Positions 1 to 5,709 of a stretch of 7,880 nt of DNA are shown here, in pieces. How positions within the stretch are numbered: the stretch's first letter is position 1; the number at the start of each line of letters is the position of its first letter. The stretch comes from Anaerofilum sp. (lineage in GTDB: Bacteria > Bacillota > Clostridia > Oscillospirales > Ruminococcaceae), in contig JAHHUF010000083.1 in assembly GCA_020024115.1 (NCBI GenBank), forward strand, positions 1 through 7,880, written 5' to 3'. A program made the position numbers and the translations under genes. A model generated the notes under the pieces. It was not told where the DNA came from. It ran no database searches and worked only from the letters and a program-made list of their open reading frames with translations.

Positions 1-1172
1 TCACGGTTGCTGATAATCATCTCTTTTTGTTCTTCCACATCGCTGGTAGCATTCAAAATTGCCTGAACCTGTGCAAAGTTCACCTTTTCATTGATGCCCA
101 GTTCTGTGCAATCAAAGGAGAAGAAATCATTTGCATCAACAGTGCCGTTGGTAATAACTTTTACCTCAACATCGTCTTCCCCGTAAACATATACCAAGCT
201 CACGCCTGCTTTTTCGGCTGCTTCTGCTGCCTCACGGCTGATTTTTTCGCCTGCTGTCACCAGCAATTCACCTGTTAAAGGTGCTACAATTTCACGAGCA
301 GCAACTGCCCCTGTGATACGGCGTGCCAGTGCCAGCTTTTTGTTCATTTTGTAGCGACCAAAACGAGAAAGGTCATAACGGCGGGGGTCAAAGAACAAAC
401 CTTTCAGGTGGCTTTGTGCGCTTTCCACTGTCGGAGGCTCACCAGGACGCAGCTTGCGGTAAATCTCCAGCAAGCCTTCTTCTTCGTTTTTGGTGGAATC
501 CTTTGCCAAAGTTGCCAGCACACGAGCATCCTCGCCAAAATAATCCAAAATCTGCTGGTCGCTGCCTAAACCAAGAGCACGCATCAAAACAGTAACGGGA
601 ATTTTTCTGTTTTTGTCAATGCGAACATAGAATACATCATTGGAATCAGTTTCAAATTCCAGCCATGCACCACGGTTTGGGTTCAAGGTTGCGCTGAACA
701 GATTTTTACCGATTTTATCCTGTGTGCAACCAAAATACACACCTGGGCTGCGCACCAACTGGGAAACAATAACACGCTCAGCACCGTTGTAAAGGAAAGT
801 ACCGGAATCGGTCATCAAAGGGAAATCACCCATAAAGATTTCGGATTCTGCAACATTGCCGGTTTCCTTGTTAAACAAACGAGCTTTCACTTTCAGAGGG
901 GCTGCGTAGGTAGCGTCCCGCTCCTTGCACTCTTTAATTGAGTACTTTGGCTGAGAGTCCAAATGATAGTCAACGAACTCCAGCACCAGGTTGCCGGTAT
1001 AGTCCTCAATTGTAGAGATGTCATGGAACACCTCTTTCAGACCCTCATCCAAAAACCACTGATATGAATTTTTCTGCACCTCGATGAGGTTTGGCATTTC
1101 AATAACCTCATCAATGCGGGAAAAGCTCATGCGCTGGGTTTTTCCTAGCTGTACGGGCTTGACCTTCATCAT
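1..1172 (-). CDS. rpoB: DNA-directed RNA polymerase subunit beta, N-terminal part (runs off the window)
   Basis: The beta subunit forms one side of the RNA polymerase catalytic cleft. The 390 codons present read as the family's N-terminus, including SQLVRSPGVYF and FDPRRYDLSRFGRYKMNKKL, which belong to the protrusion and lobe domains. The reading frame stays open to the window edge. The rifampicin-resistance region and everything C-terminal to it lie outside. Two adjacent in-frame ATGs are possible starts, at 1172 and 1169. An AGGAG at 1185-1189 lies 12 nt before the first and 15 nt before the second, so the first is preferred, weakly. After the conserved RITGAVAAREIV comes an acidic, lineage-variable stretch ending near GEDDVEVKVITNG, as in clostridial RpoB. 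The gene does not follow rplJ-rplL. The gene upstream on the same strand is an Rrf2 regulator, and rpoB has its own promoter and long leader. Identity is certain; only the exact start is open. Confidence 0.98.
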   Translation of the reverse strand, partial: MMKVKPVQLGKTQRMSFSRIDEVIEMPNLIEVQKNSYQWFLDEGLKEVFHDISTIEDYTGNLVLEFVDYHLDSQPKYSIKECKERDATYAAPLKVKARLFNKETGNVAESEIFMGDFPLMTDSGTFLYNGAERVIVSQLVRSPGVYFGCTQDKIGKNLFSATLNPNRGAWLEFETDSNDVFYVRIDKNRKIPVTVLMRALGLGSDQQILDYFGEDARVLATLAKDSTKNEEEGLLEIYRKLRPGEPPTVESAQSHLKGLFFDPRRYDLSRFGRYKMNKKLALARRITGAVAAREIVAPLTGELLVTAGEKISREAAEAAEKAGVSLVYVYGEDDVEVKVITNGTVDANDFFSFDCTELGINEKVNFAQVQAILNATSDVEEQKEMIISNR

Positions 1173-1198
1173 AAAAAGCGACCACTCCTATTCATCTA

Positions 1199-1277
1199 TT
1201 TTCACATATCCCTATAAGCAGTACAAAAGCGTGCTGCTTACGCTACATTTTCACTGTCTTTTTTCACAAATATCCCT
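1199..1277 (-). repeat. Imperfect direct repeat in the rpoB leader
   Basis: On the minus strand AGGGATATTTGTGAAAA (1277-1261) recurs as AGGGATATGTGAAAA (1213-1199). The copies are identical except for a two-base TT deletion in the second. They flank the leader hairpin at 1215-1240 and both lie inside the predicted 5' untranslated region of rpoB. The second copy lies about 10 nt upstream of the rpoB ribosome site. They could be binding sites for an RNA- or DNA-binding factor, or a chance duplication in AT-rich DNA. The repeat is directly visible; any function is inferred. Confidence 0.5.
1215..1240 (-). promoter_or_regulatory. Hairpin in the rpoB 5' leader
   Basis: TAAGCAG (1240-1234) pairs perfectly with CTGCTTA (1221-1215). 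After one C-A mismatch, AC/GT extends the stem around a six-base loop, GCTTTT. No U-run follows, so this is not an intrinsic terminator. It sits about 43 nt before the start codon in a leader of roughly 170 nt. A role in mRNA processing, stability or translation control is possible but is inferred from position only. Confidence 0.5.
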
Positions 1278-1321
1278 TCTGATTTTATGCAAAAAGAAAC
1301 AAAAAAAAGCAACTTAGGACA

Positions 1322-1389
1322 CTTTGAGCCATTATGATACATTAAAGCATTATACATCAAAAAAATGGGTGCGTCAATACCCTTTGAGC
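1322..1389. repeat. 8-bp direct repeat flanking the rpoB promoter
   Basis: CTTTGAGC occurs at 1322-1329 and 1382-1389, exactly 60 bp apart, on either side of the rpoB promoter. One copy ends five bases upstream of the -35 element. The other lies about 13-20 bases past the predicted transcription start. The copies are in direct, not inverted, orientation. An 8-mer recurrence can be chance; the symmetric placement is the only reason to record it. Confidence 0.35.
1349..1377 (-). promoter_or_regulatory. Sigma-A-type promoter of rpoB
   Basis: On the minus strand TTGACG (1377-1372) and TATAAT (1354-1349) are separated by exactly 17 bp. This is a five-of-six -35 with a perfect -10. Transcription would begin near 1342, giving a leader of about 170 nt before rpoB. 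This explains how rpoB is expressed although the upstream gene is an unrelated regulator. Confidence 0.85.
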
Positions 1390-1411
1390 AAAAATATGAA
1401 ACTTTTTTCAT
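1390..1411 (-). terminator. Weak candidate terminator after the Rrf2 gene
   Basis: ATGAAA (1411-1406) pairs with TTTCAT (1401-1396) around a four-base loop, followed on the minus strand by ATTTTT. The stem is short and AT-only except for one G-C pair, so termination would be inefficient. It lies between the Rrf2 stop codon and the rpoB promoter, so some readthrough from the regulator gene into rpoB is possible. Confidence 0.35.
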
Positions 1412-1443
1412 TTAGAAACGCATGGAGGCGTGTATTATTTTTT

Positions 1444-1863
1444 TCATTTATTCTTGAGCAATTGTGCAAAATCCACCTCTTTTAATTGCTGATTGATGGA
1501 TGCAGAAATGCGTCCAAACACATGTTGAAAGGCACAGCAGCCTGTATCCCCCATTGCACAGCCACAGCTTTCTTCCCCTTCGTTTTCACCAATACAACGC
1601 GATAAACGATAAGGGCCTTCCACTGCAACAATGACATCCAGCAGGCTGATTTCATTTGCAGGGCGTGCCAATTCATACCCTCCACGGTTTCCTTTATAAC
1701 TGTTAACAATATTGTTTTGTGCCAATTTTCCCAAAATTTTTAATGTAAAACGAAGTGTAACATGCATTTCTCCGCTAATTGTCCTAGCGTCCATGCGAAC
1801 TCCACTTCGTGCCAAACAGTATACAATGCGAACTGCATAATCTGATTCTTGTGTAATGTGCAT
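1444..1863 (-). CDS. Rrf2-family transcriptional regulator with a cysteine-rich putative Fe-S loop
   Basis: This 139-residue protein has the size and layout of Rrf2 regulators (IscR, NsrR and CymR relatives). The N-terminus MHITQESDYAVRIVYCLA is typical. A winged helix-turn-helix spans about residues 8-68, with the wing signature KGNRGGYELARP at 57-68, followed by the dimerisation helix ISLLDVIVAVEG. The ligand region is unusual in its number of cysteines: C90, C100, C102, C109 and C110, with H114 close behind. IscR and NsrR use three cysteines spaced by about five residues. That such loops bind Fe-S clusters is family knowledge; binding here is inferred. AGAGG lies 7 nt before the ATG. The gene has its own promoter, overlapped by an inverted repeat, which suggests autoregulation. 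It lies between plsY and rpoB on the same strand. Family membership is secure; the subfamily, and so the signal sensed, is not. Confidence 0.92.
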   Translation of the reverse strand: MHITQESDYAVRIVYCLARSGVRMDARTISGEMHVTLRFTLKILGKLAQNNIVNSYKGNRGGYELARPANEISLLDVIVAVEGPYRLSRCIGENEGEESCGCAMGDTGCCAFQHVFGRISASINQQLKEVDFAQLLKNK

Positions 1864-1888
1864 ATCAAAACCTCTTTTAACTATACCA

Positions 1889-1920
1889 AATTGATATAAT
1901 TAAATCATATCATATCAATT
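1889..1920. promoter_or_regulatory. Inverted-repeat candidate operator of the Rrf2 gene
   Basis: AATTGATAT (1889-1897) and ATATCAATT (1912-1920) form a perfect 9-bp-arm inverted repeat with a 14-bp spacer, 32 bp in all. It covers the -10 element and part of the spacer of the regulator gene's promoter, so a bound dimer would block RNA polymerase. Rrf2 dimers generally recognise imperfect dyads of about 25-30 bp, which fits. The dyad is seen directly; autorepression is inferred. Confidence 0.7.
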
Positions 1921-1932
1921 CTATCTTGTCAA
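1904..1932 (-). promoter_or_regulatory. Sigma-A-type promoter of the Rrf2 gene
   Basis: TTGACA (1932-1927) and TATGAT (1909-1904) are 17 bp apart on the minus strand. The start would fall near 1897, giving a leader of about 34 nt. The promoter lies 41 bp beyond the plsY terminator, so the regulator gene is an independent transcription unit. Confidence 0.8.
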
Positions 1933-1973
1933 AATGTTCTTTTTTGCACCACAAATTTTTCTGCCTTTTCATC

Positions 1974-2003
1974 AAAAAAGGCACAGAGCATTTGCCCTGT
2001 GCC
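1974..2003 (-). terminator. Intrinsic terminator after plsY
   Basis: GGCACAG (2003-1997) pairs with CTGTGCC (1986-1980). The stem continues through a G-U wobble and GCA/TGC-type inner pairs to a tiny loop, about 10 bp in total, and is followed by six Ts on the minus strand. It starts eight bases after the plsY stop codon. The last bases can also pair with a downstream AAAAGGCA (1962-1969 with 1976-1983), an alternative hairpin that would form only in read-through RNA. Confidence 0.92.
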
Positions 2004-2011
2004 AATGAAAT

Positions 2012-2656
2012 TCAATCTTTTTTTTGCCCAAACTTATACTCTGTTCCTGCAAGCAAGCGTTTGATATTTGCTCGATGCATCCAAATCACCATTGCTCCCA
2101 TTACCGCTGCACAACTTGTTGTCAACACAACATCATTTCCTGCATACATTGACCAAAAATAAGTAAAAACAGGATACAGTGCTGCCACAACAATACTGGA
2201 CAGGCTCACAATCTTACTTGCAAACACACACACAAGGAAGACAAGCACCAACCCCAAAAACACCACTGGCTGTGCAGCCAAAATGGAACCTGCTGCAACT
2301 GCCACACCTTTGCCGCCTTTAAACCCAAACCAAACAGGCCACAAATGCCCACAAACAGCTGCAATGGATGCCACATATCCCGCTGAAGTAACCACCGAAC
2401 CACCAGTCAACAGCCAGCCAGCCAAAAACTGTGCAATCAAAACTGCAACAACACCTTTACTAATATCTCCAGCCAAGGTGAGTGCTGCTGCCTTTTTTCC
2501 ATAGGTTCGCAAAATATTGGTCGCACCTGCGTTTCCGCTTCCTTTGGTACGGACATCCTCATGATACAAAACACGGCTTACAACAACGCCAAAATTGATG
2601 CTTCCAAACAAATATCCTTGTATTGCACTTAAAACCATGACCGCAACATTCATCAT
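2012..2656 (-). CDS. plsY: Acyl-phosphate:glycerol-3-phosphate acyltransferase PlsY
   Basis: PlsY is a membrane enzyme that moves an acyl group from acyl-phosphate (made by PlsX) to position 1 of glycerol-3-phosphate, giving lysophosphatidic acid, the first step of phospholipid synthesis. The protein is hydrophobic throughout, with several membrane segments. It carries the family motifs: GYLFGSINFG near 14-23, KGSGNAGATNILR near 38-50 and GHLWPVWFGFKGGKGVA at 103-119, with HRANIKRLLAGTE near the C-terminus. The frame is open up to a TTG at 2677, but that codon is only 5 nt past the der stop and has no well-spaced ribosome site. The ATG at 2656 has AAAGGG about 6 nt upstream and gives 214 residues starting MMNVAVMVLS, so I chose it. 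The gene follows der by a short gap and ends the operon. In many clostridia gpsA follows plsY; here a terminator follows. Function is confident. Confidence 0.95.
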   Translation of the reverse strand: MMNVAVMVLSAIQGYLFGSINFGVVVSRVLYHEDVRTKGSGNAGATNILRTYGKKAAALTLAGDISKGVVAVLIAQFLAGWLLTGGSVVTSAGYVASIAAVCGHLWPVWFGFKGGKGVAVAAGSILAAQPVVFLGLVLVFLVCVFASKIVSLSSIVVAALYPVFTYFWSMYAGNDVVLTTSCAAVMGAMVIWMHRANIKRLLAGTEYKFGQKKD

Positions 2657-2682
2657 CCAATACCCTTTCCGCTCCAAAGCCT

Positions 2683-4014
2683 TTACTTGGTTTTTCCATC
2701 TCCGCGTTCACGAGACAAAATTCGTACCGGTGTGCCTTCCAATCCAAAGGTAGCACGAATTTGGTTTTCAAGATATCTCTGATAGGAGAAATGGAACAAC
2801 TGTTTTGAATTTACAAAGCAAACAAAAGTAGGCGGACGAGTAGAAATCTGAGTCATATAGTAGATTTTCAATCGTTTACCCTTATCGCTGGGAGGCTGCA
2901 CACGAGCAGTTGCTCTGGCAAGCAGTTCATTTAGTACACCGGTTGTAACACGCAGCGCATTTTGGCTGTCTACATATTGAATCAACTCAAATAGACGGTT
3001 TACACGCTGACCGGTTTTTGCAGAAATAAAGATAATGGGAGCATAGCTCATAAAGCTGAAATCTTCCATCAGTTTTTTGCGCATAATATCCATTGTCTTA
3101 TCATCTTTTTCAACAGCATCCCATTTATTCACAGCAATAATACAAGCCTTACCCTGTTCATGGGCAAATCCTGCAACCTTGCTGTCTTGCTCGGTGAATC
3201 CAACTGTTGCATCAATCATAATCACACAAACACGGCTGCGCTCTACTGCGGCAAGACTGCGCAGAACACTGTATCGTTCCACACCTTCTTCCACTTTTCC
3301 GCGTTTACGCAGTCCGGCGGTATCGGTAAAAATGAACTTCCCATATTCATTGTTCACTTCGCTGTCAATGGCATCGCGTGTAGTACCTGCCTCATTGGCA
3401 ACAATCATGCGTTCTTCACCCAAAATAAAGTTAACCAAGCTGGATTTACCAACATTTGGGCGTCCAATGACAGCAACACTGATGCGTTCATCTTCTTCGG
3501 CATTTTCGTCCTCAAACTCTAAATGCTCAAACACTGCATCCAGCAAGTCACCTGTACCATGACCATGCACCGAACTGACAGGATACAAATCCCCCAAACC
3601 AAGGGAATAAAAGTCATACAATTCCATAGGAGGTGCACCCAAAGTATCCACTTTGTTCACTGCCAGCACAATTGGCTTACCGCTTTTCATCAACATAGTC
3701 GCAATGTCTTGGTCTTGTGCTGTAACACCACTTCTCAGGTCGGTTACAAAAATAATTACCTGTGCAGTATCAATGGCAAGCTGTGCCTGCTGACGCATAT
3801 GCAGCAAAATACCATCATCAATAGATGGTTCAATACCACCAGTATCCACCAATAAAAACTCTTTATTTTGCCACTCACAGGTACCATAAAGACGGTCACG
3901 GGTAACACCTGGAGTATCCTCTACAATTGCCAATCTTTGTCCAATCAATTTATTAAACAATGTGGACTTTCCAACATTCGGACGCCCTACCACAGCAACA
4001 ATTGGTTTAGCCAT
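2683..4014 (-). CDS. der: Ribosome-assembly GTPase Der (EngA)
   Basis: Der is an essential GTPase with two tandem G domains that takes part in maturation of the 50S subunit. The 443 residues match the usual full length. G domain 1 has GRPNVGKS (10-17), TPGVTRD (34-40), DTGG (57-60) and NKVD (120-123). G domain 2 has GRPNVGKS (184-191), AGTTRD, DTAG (231-234) and NKWD (296-299). A KH-like domain fills about 350-440. All nucleotide-binding motifs are intact. A strong AAGGAGGT (4021-4028) precedes the ATG by 6 nt and overlaps the TAA stop of the DUF512 gene, so the two are probably translationally coupled. The neighbours DUF512 and plsY are on the same transcript, an order I know from clostridial genomes. 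Identity is certain. Confidence 0.98.
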   Translation of the reverse strand: MAKPIVAVVGRPNVGKSTLFNKLIGQRLAIVEDTPGVTRDRLYGTCEWQNKEFLLVDTGGIEPSIDDGILLHMRQQAQLAIDTAQVIIFVTDLRSGVTAQDQDIATMLMKSGKPIVLAVNKVDTLGAPPMELYDFYSLGLGDLYPVSSVHGHGTGDLLDAVFEHLEFEDENAEEDERISVAVIGRPNVGKSSLVNFILGEERMIVANEAGTTRDAIDSEVNNEYGKFIFTDTAGLRKRGKVEEGVERYSVLRSLAAVERSRVCVIMIDATVGFTEQDSKVAGFAHEQGKACIIAVNKWDAVEKDDKTMDIMRKKLMEDFSFMSYAPIIFISAKTGQRVNRLFELIQYVDSQNALRVTTGVLNELLARATARVQPPSDKGKRLKIYYMTQISTRPPTFVCFVNSKQLFHFSYQRYLENQIRATFGLEGTPVRILSRERGDGKTK

Positions 4015-4020
4015 ACAAAT

Positions 4021-4029
4021 ACCTCCTTA
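4021..4029 (-). promoter_or_regulatory. Ribosome site of der overlapping the upstream stop codon
   Basis: The TAA that ends the DUF512 gene (4029-4027) shares its two As with the der Shine-Dalgarno AAGGAGGT (4028-4021). Ribosomes finishing the first gene stop on the initiation site of the second. This arrangement favours coupled, near-equal translation of both genes. The overlap is seen directly; coupling is inferred. Confidence 0.75.
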
Positions 4030-5340
4030 TATTTCTTCTGTTATTCCCAACATTCCACGCAGCGAACCTGCTCCATCAACACTAAGAATTTCCACTTTCA
4101 CGCCCAATTCCTGTTCCAATTGAGGAATGGTGATATTATCCAAAAACATATCCCGTTCTGTACGCAGCATTACTTCAGGAACACCCAACAGGTCACTTTG
4201 CAAATTTCCTTTGCACTGTTTGATGATGTCAGTTCCTGTCACCAAACCGGCAACGCCGACATTTCCACCAAAAAAGTCATTTTTGATAGCATGTACAGTC
4301 AGTTTCAACAACGGATTTTGTTTTTCTGCTTCTTGTGCCATCTCTTTAATCAAGGGCGCCGCCATTGTTCCGGTCACAACATCCATGCTCCGAGGCTGTT
4401 GGATGGGGTCGGTATATTCAAGTTCCTCCAGAAAGTTATCTCGATACATTCTCCACATTCCAACACCATTTTCCAATTGCAGAAACTCATCATAATATTC
4501 TGTTGGAGGAATGGAACGCTCTGCCAGCAAAAACCATTCATCACCGGGATAAATCAACCGAACACCAAACTGCTTCAAGCACTTCTCGCCGTATTCTTCC
4601 AAAATATCCAATGTTTGGGATGCGGTTTCTTTATCATAAGCAACCAGTGGATACAATCCTTTTCGATGTGCTGTCAAACCGGCAGGCACCGCTGCAATAC
4701 TTTGTACAGCAGGATGCAAACTCATCAACTTTTCCAAACTCTGCCGCAAATAATCCCCATCATTGACACCTCGGCACATAACCAACTGACAATTCATCTG
4801 AATTCCGGCTTGTGCAAAGTCATTCAAATATTTCAGAGTTTCACCTGCGTGTTTATTCGCCATCATACGAATACGCAATTGAGGGTCAACCGTATGCACT
4901 GAAATATTGATTGGCGAAATACGCAGTTTCATAATACGCTGCACTTCATGTTCACTCAAATTGGTGAGTGTAATGTAGTTGCCAAACAAAAAACTCAATC
5001 TTTCATCATCGTCTTTAAAATATAACGATTCACGCATTCCTTTTGGCATTTGGTCAATAAAGCAAAACATACAATGGTTGCTGCATGAATGATGCTTATC
5101 AATTAAATAGCTTTCAAAGTTACAGCCCAATGGCTGATAATCTTCTTTTTCAATGGTGATATTTTTGAGGTTTCCCCCGATATTCACTGATAGTTCTATC
5201 TTGGGCCCGGCAGTATAAAACTGATAGTCCAACATATCGTTGATGGGATTTCCGTCTACCGAAAGCAACATATTGCCTTCACAAAGTCCAGCACATTCTG
5301 CCGCTGAACCTTTATCCACAGAAGCAATTTTCACTGCCAT
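4027..5340 (-). CDS. DUF512 family protein: PDZ plus radical-SAM-type Fe-S domain, function unknown
   Basis: From the ATG at 5340 the protein has 437 residues. Residues about 2-66 form a PDZ-like domain (SAAECAGLCEGNMLLSVDGN). Next comes a radical-SAM-type cluster motif CSNHCMFC (C86, C90, C93) followed by FIDQMPKGMR, then the family's FGNYITLTNL. The rest is the DUF512 region, including FFGGNVGVAGLVTGTDI. The three cysteines in CxxxCxxC spacing point to a 4Fe-4S cluster and S-adenosylmethionine chemistry, but no substrate is established for the family as far as I know. The frame is open back to a TTG at 5391. The ATG at 5340 is preferred because the conserved PDZ region starts there and AAAGGAG lies 11 nt upstream. 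It is the first gene of the group with der and plsY. Conserved linkage to a ribosome-assembly GTPase hints at a translation-related role, but this is inference. Confidence 0.93.
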   Translation of the reverse strand: MAVKIASVDKGSAAECAGLCEGNMLLSVDGNPINDMLDYQFYTAGPKIELSVNIGGNLKNITIEKEDYQPLGCNFESYLIDKHHSCSNHCMFCFIDQMPKGMRESLYFKDDDERLSFLFGNYITLTNLSEHEVQRIMKLRISPINISVHTVDPQLRIRMMANKHAGETLKYLNDFAQAGIQMNCQLVMCRGVNDGDYLRQSLEKLMSLHPAVQSIAAVPAGLTAHRKGLYPLVAYDKETASQTLDILEEYGEKCLKQFGVRLIYPGDEWFLLAERSIPPTEYYDEFLQLENGVGMWRMYRDNFLEELEYTDPIQQPRSMDVVTGTMAAPLIKEMAQEAEKQNPLLKLTVHAIKNDFFGGNVGVAGLVTGTDIIKQCKGNLQSDLLGVPEVMLRTERDMFLDNITIPQLEQELGVKVEILSVDGAGSLRGMLGITEEI

Positions 5341-5460
5341 AATCCTATTTGCTCCTTTCCGCTCCACTGGCGGGCATGATACAAAGCCCAATTTTCAACA
5401 AATTCACATTTGTAAAATTCTTTTTTATTCTGAAACATTTTTTATATTTTTAAACAAAAG
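5341..5460 (-). other. Leader/intergenic region upstream of the DUF512-der-plsY genes
   Basis: These 120 bases hold no gene and no promoter I can call with confidence. The best -35-like or -10-like hexamers are poorly spaced. A perfect small hairpin, ACAAAT-GTGA-ATTTGT (5413-5398), sits about 60 nt before the DUF512 start. With a strong terminator just upstream, the operon must start here from a weak or non-sigma-A promoter, or depend on readthrough from rpmF. Confidence 0.45.
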
Positions 5461-5487
5461 AAAAGGGGAAGGTCACCCTCCCCCTTT
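5461..5487 (-). terminator. Intrinsic terminator after rpmF
   Basis: On the minus strand AAAGGGGGAGG (5487-5477) pairs with CCTTCCCCTTT (5472-5462), an 11-bp stem with one G-U wobble closed by a GTGA tetraloop. It is followed by T-rich sequence TCTTTTGTTT (5461-5452). It begins 12 bases after the rpmF stop codon. Confidence 0.92.
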
Positions 5488-5499
5488 AGTTTGGGAAGC

Positions 5500-5682
5500 T
5501 TACGCTTCCTTCTTTACGATTTCCTTGCCCTTGTAGTAGCCGCAATTGCCGCAAACCTGGTGGGGAAGTTTGTACTCACCGCACTGGCTGCATTTTACAA
5601 GTGCGGGCGCGTCCAGCTTCCACACGGAGGAGCGACGTTTCTCACGCCGTGCCTTGGAAACCTTTCTCTCCGGTACTGCCAC
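5500..5682 (-). CDS. rpmF: 50S ribosomal protein L32, zinc-ribbon form, GTG start
   Basis: L32 is a small protein of the large ribosomal subunit. The 60-residue product starts AVPERKVSKARREKRRS after the initiator methionine, the family's hallmark N-terminus. It carries two CxxC pairs (C31-C34 and C44-C47), so this is the zinc-binding form. The start is the GTG at 5682. An earlier in-frame GTG at 5691 would add three residues (MLT before VAVPERK), but it overlaps the AGGAGG ribosome site, while the 5682 GTG sits 8 nt after it and restores the canonical MAVP. The gene follows yceD by 27 nt, the standard bacterial pair. It is followed by a terminator rather than by fapR/plsX or fabH genes, which are common downstream neighbours elsewhere. 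Confidence 0.97.
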   Translation of the reverse strand: MAVPERKVSKARREKRRSSVWKLDAPALVKCSQCGEYKLPHQVCGNCGYYKGKEIVKKEA

Positions 5683-5690
5683 TGTAAGCA

Positions 5691-5696
5691 CCTCCT
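5691..5696 (-). promoter_or_regulatory. Ribosome binding site that fixes the rpmF start
   Basis: AGGAGG at 5696-5691 is followed after TGCTTACA by GTG (5682-5680). The other in-frame GTG (5691-5689) shares a base with this site and cannot be an efficient start. The site therefore decides in favour of the shorter, canonical L32. Confidence 0.85.
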
Positions 5697-5709
5697 CATA
5701 GTGTGAATC

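Noticed and set aside
27..595. Plus-strand open frames opposite rpoB (27-278 and 323-595)
   Set aside because: They are shadows of the certain rpoB frame and show no protein family features.
1215..1240. rpoB leader hairpin as an attenuator terminator
   Set aside because: No U-run follows the stem, so intrinsic termination there is unlikely.
2657..2677. N-terminal extension of PlsY from a TTG at 2677
   Set aside because: The ATG at 2656 has a better spaced ribosome site and gives the usual hydrophobic N-terminus. The extension begins 5 nt after the der stop.
3868..4902. Plus-strand open frame of 344 codons opposite der and the DUF512 gene
   Set aside because: It spans two conserved minus-strand genes and their junction. 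The product is rich in Gln, Cys, His and Asn, a typical shadow-frame bias, and matches no family I know.
5341..5391. N-terminal extension of the DUF512 protein from a TTG at 5391
   Set aside because: The 17 extra residues precede the PDZ domain and look unlike the family. AAAGGAG serves the ATG at 5340.
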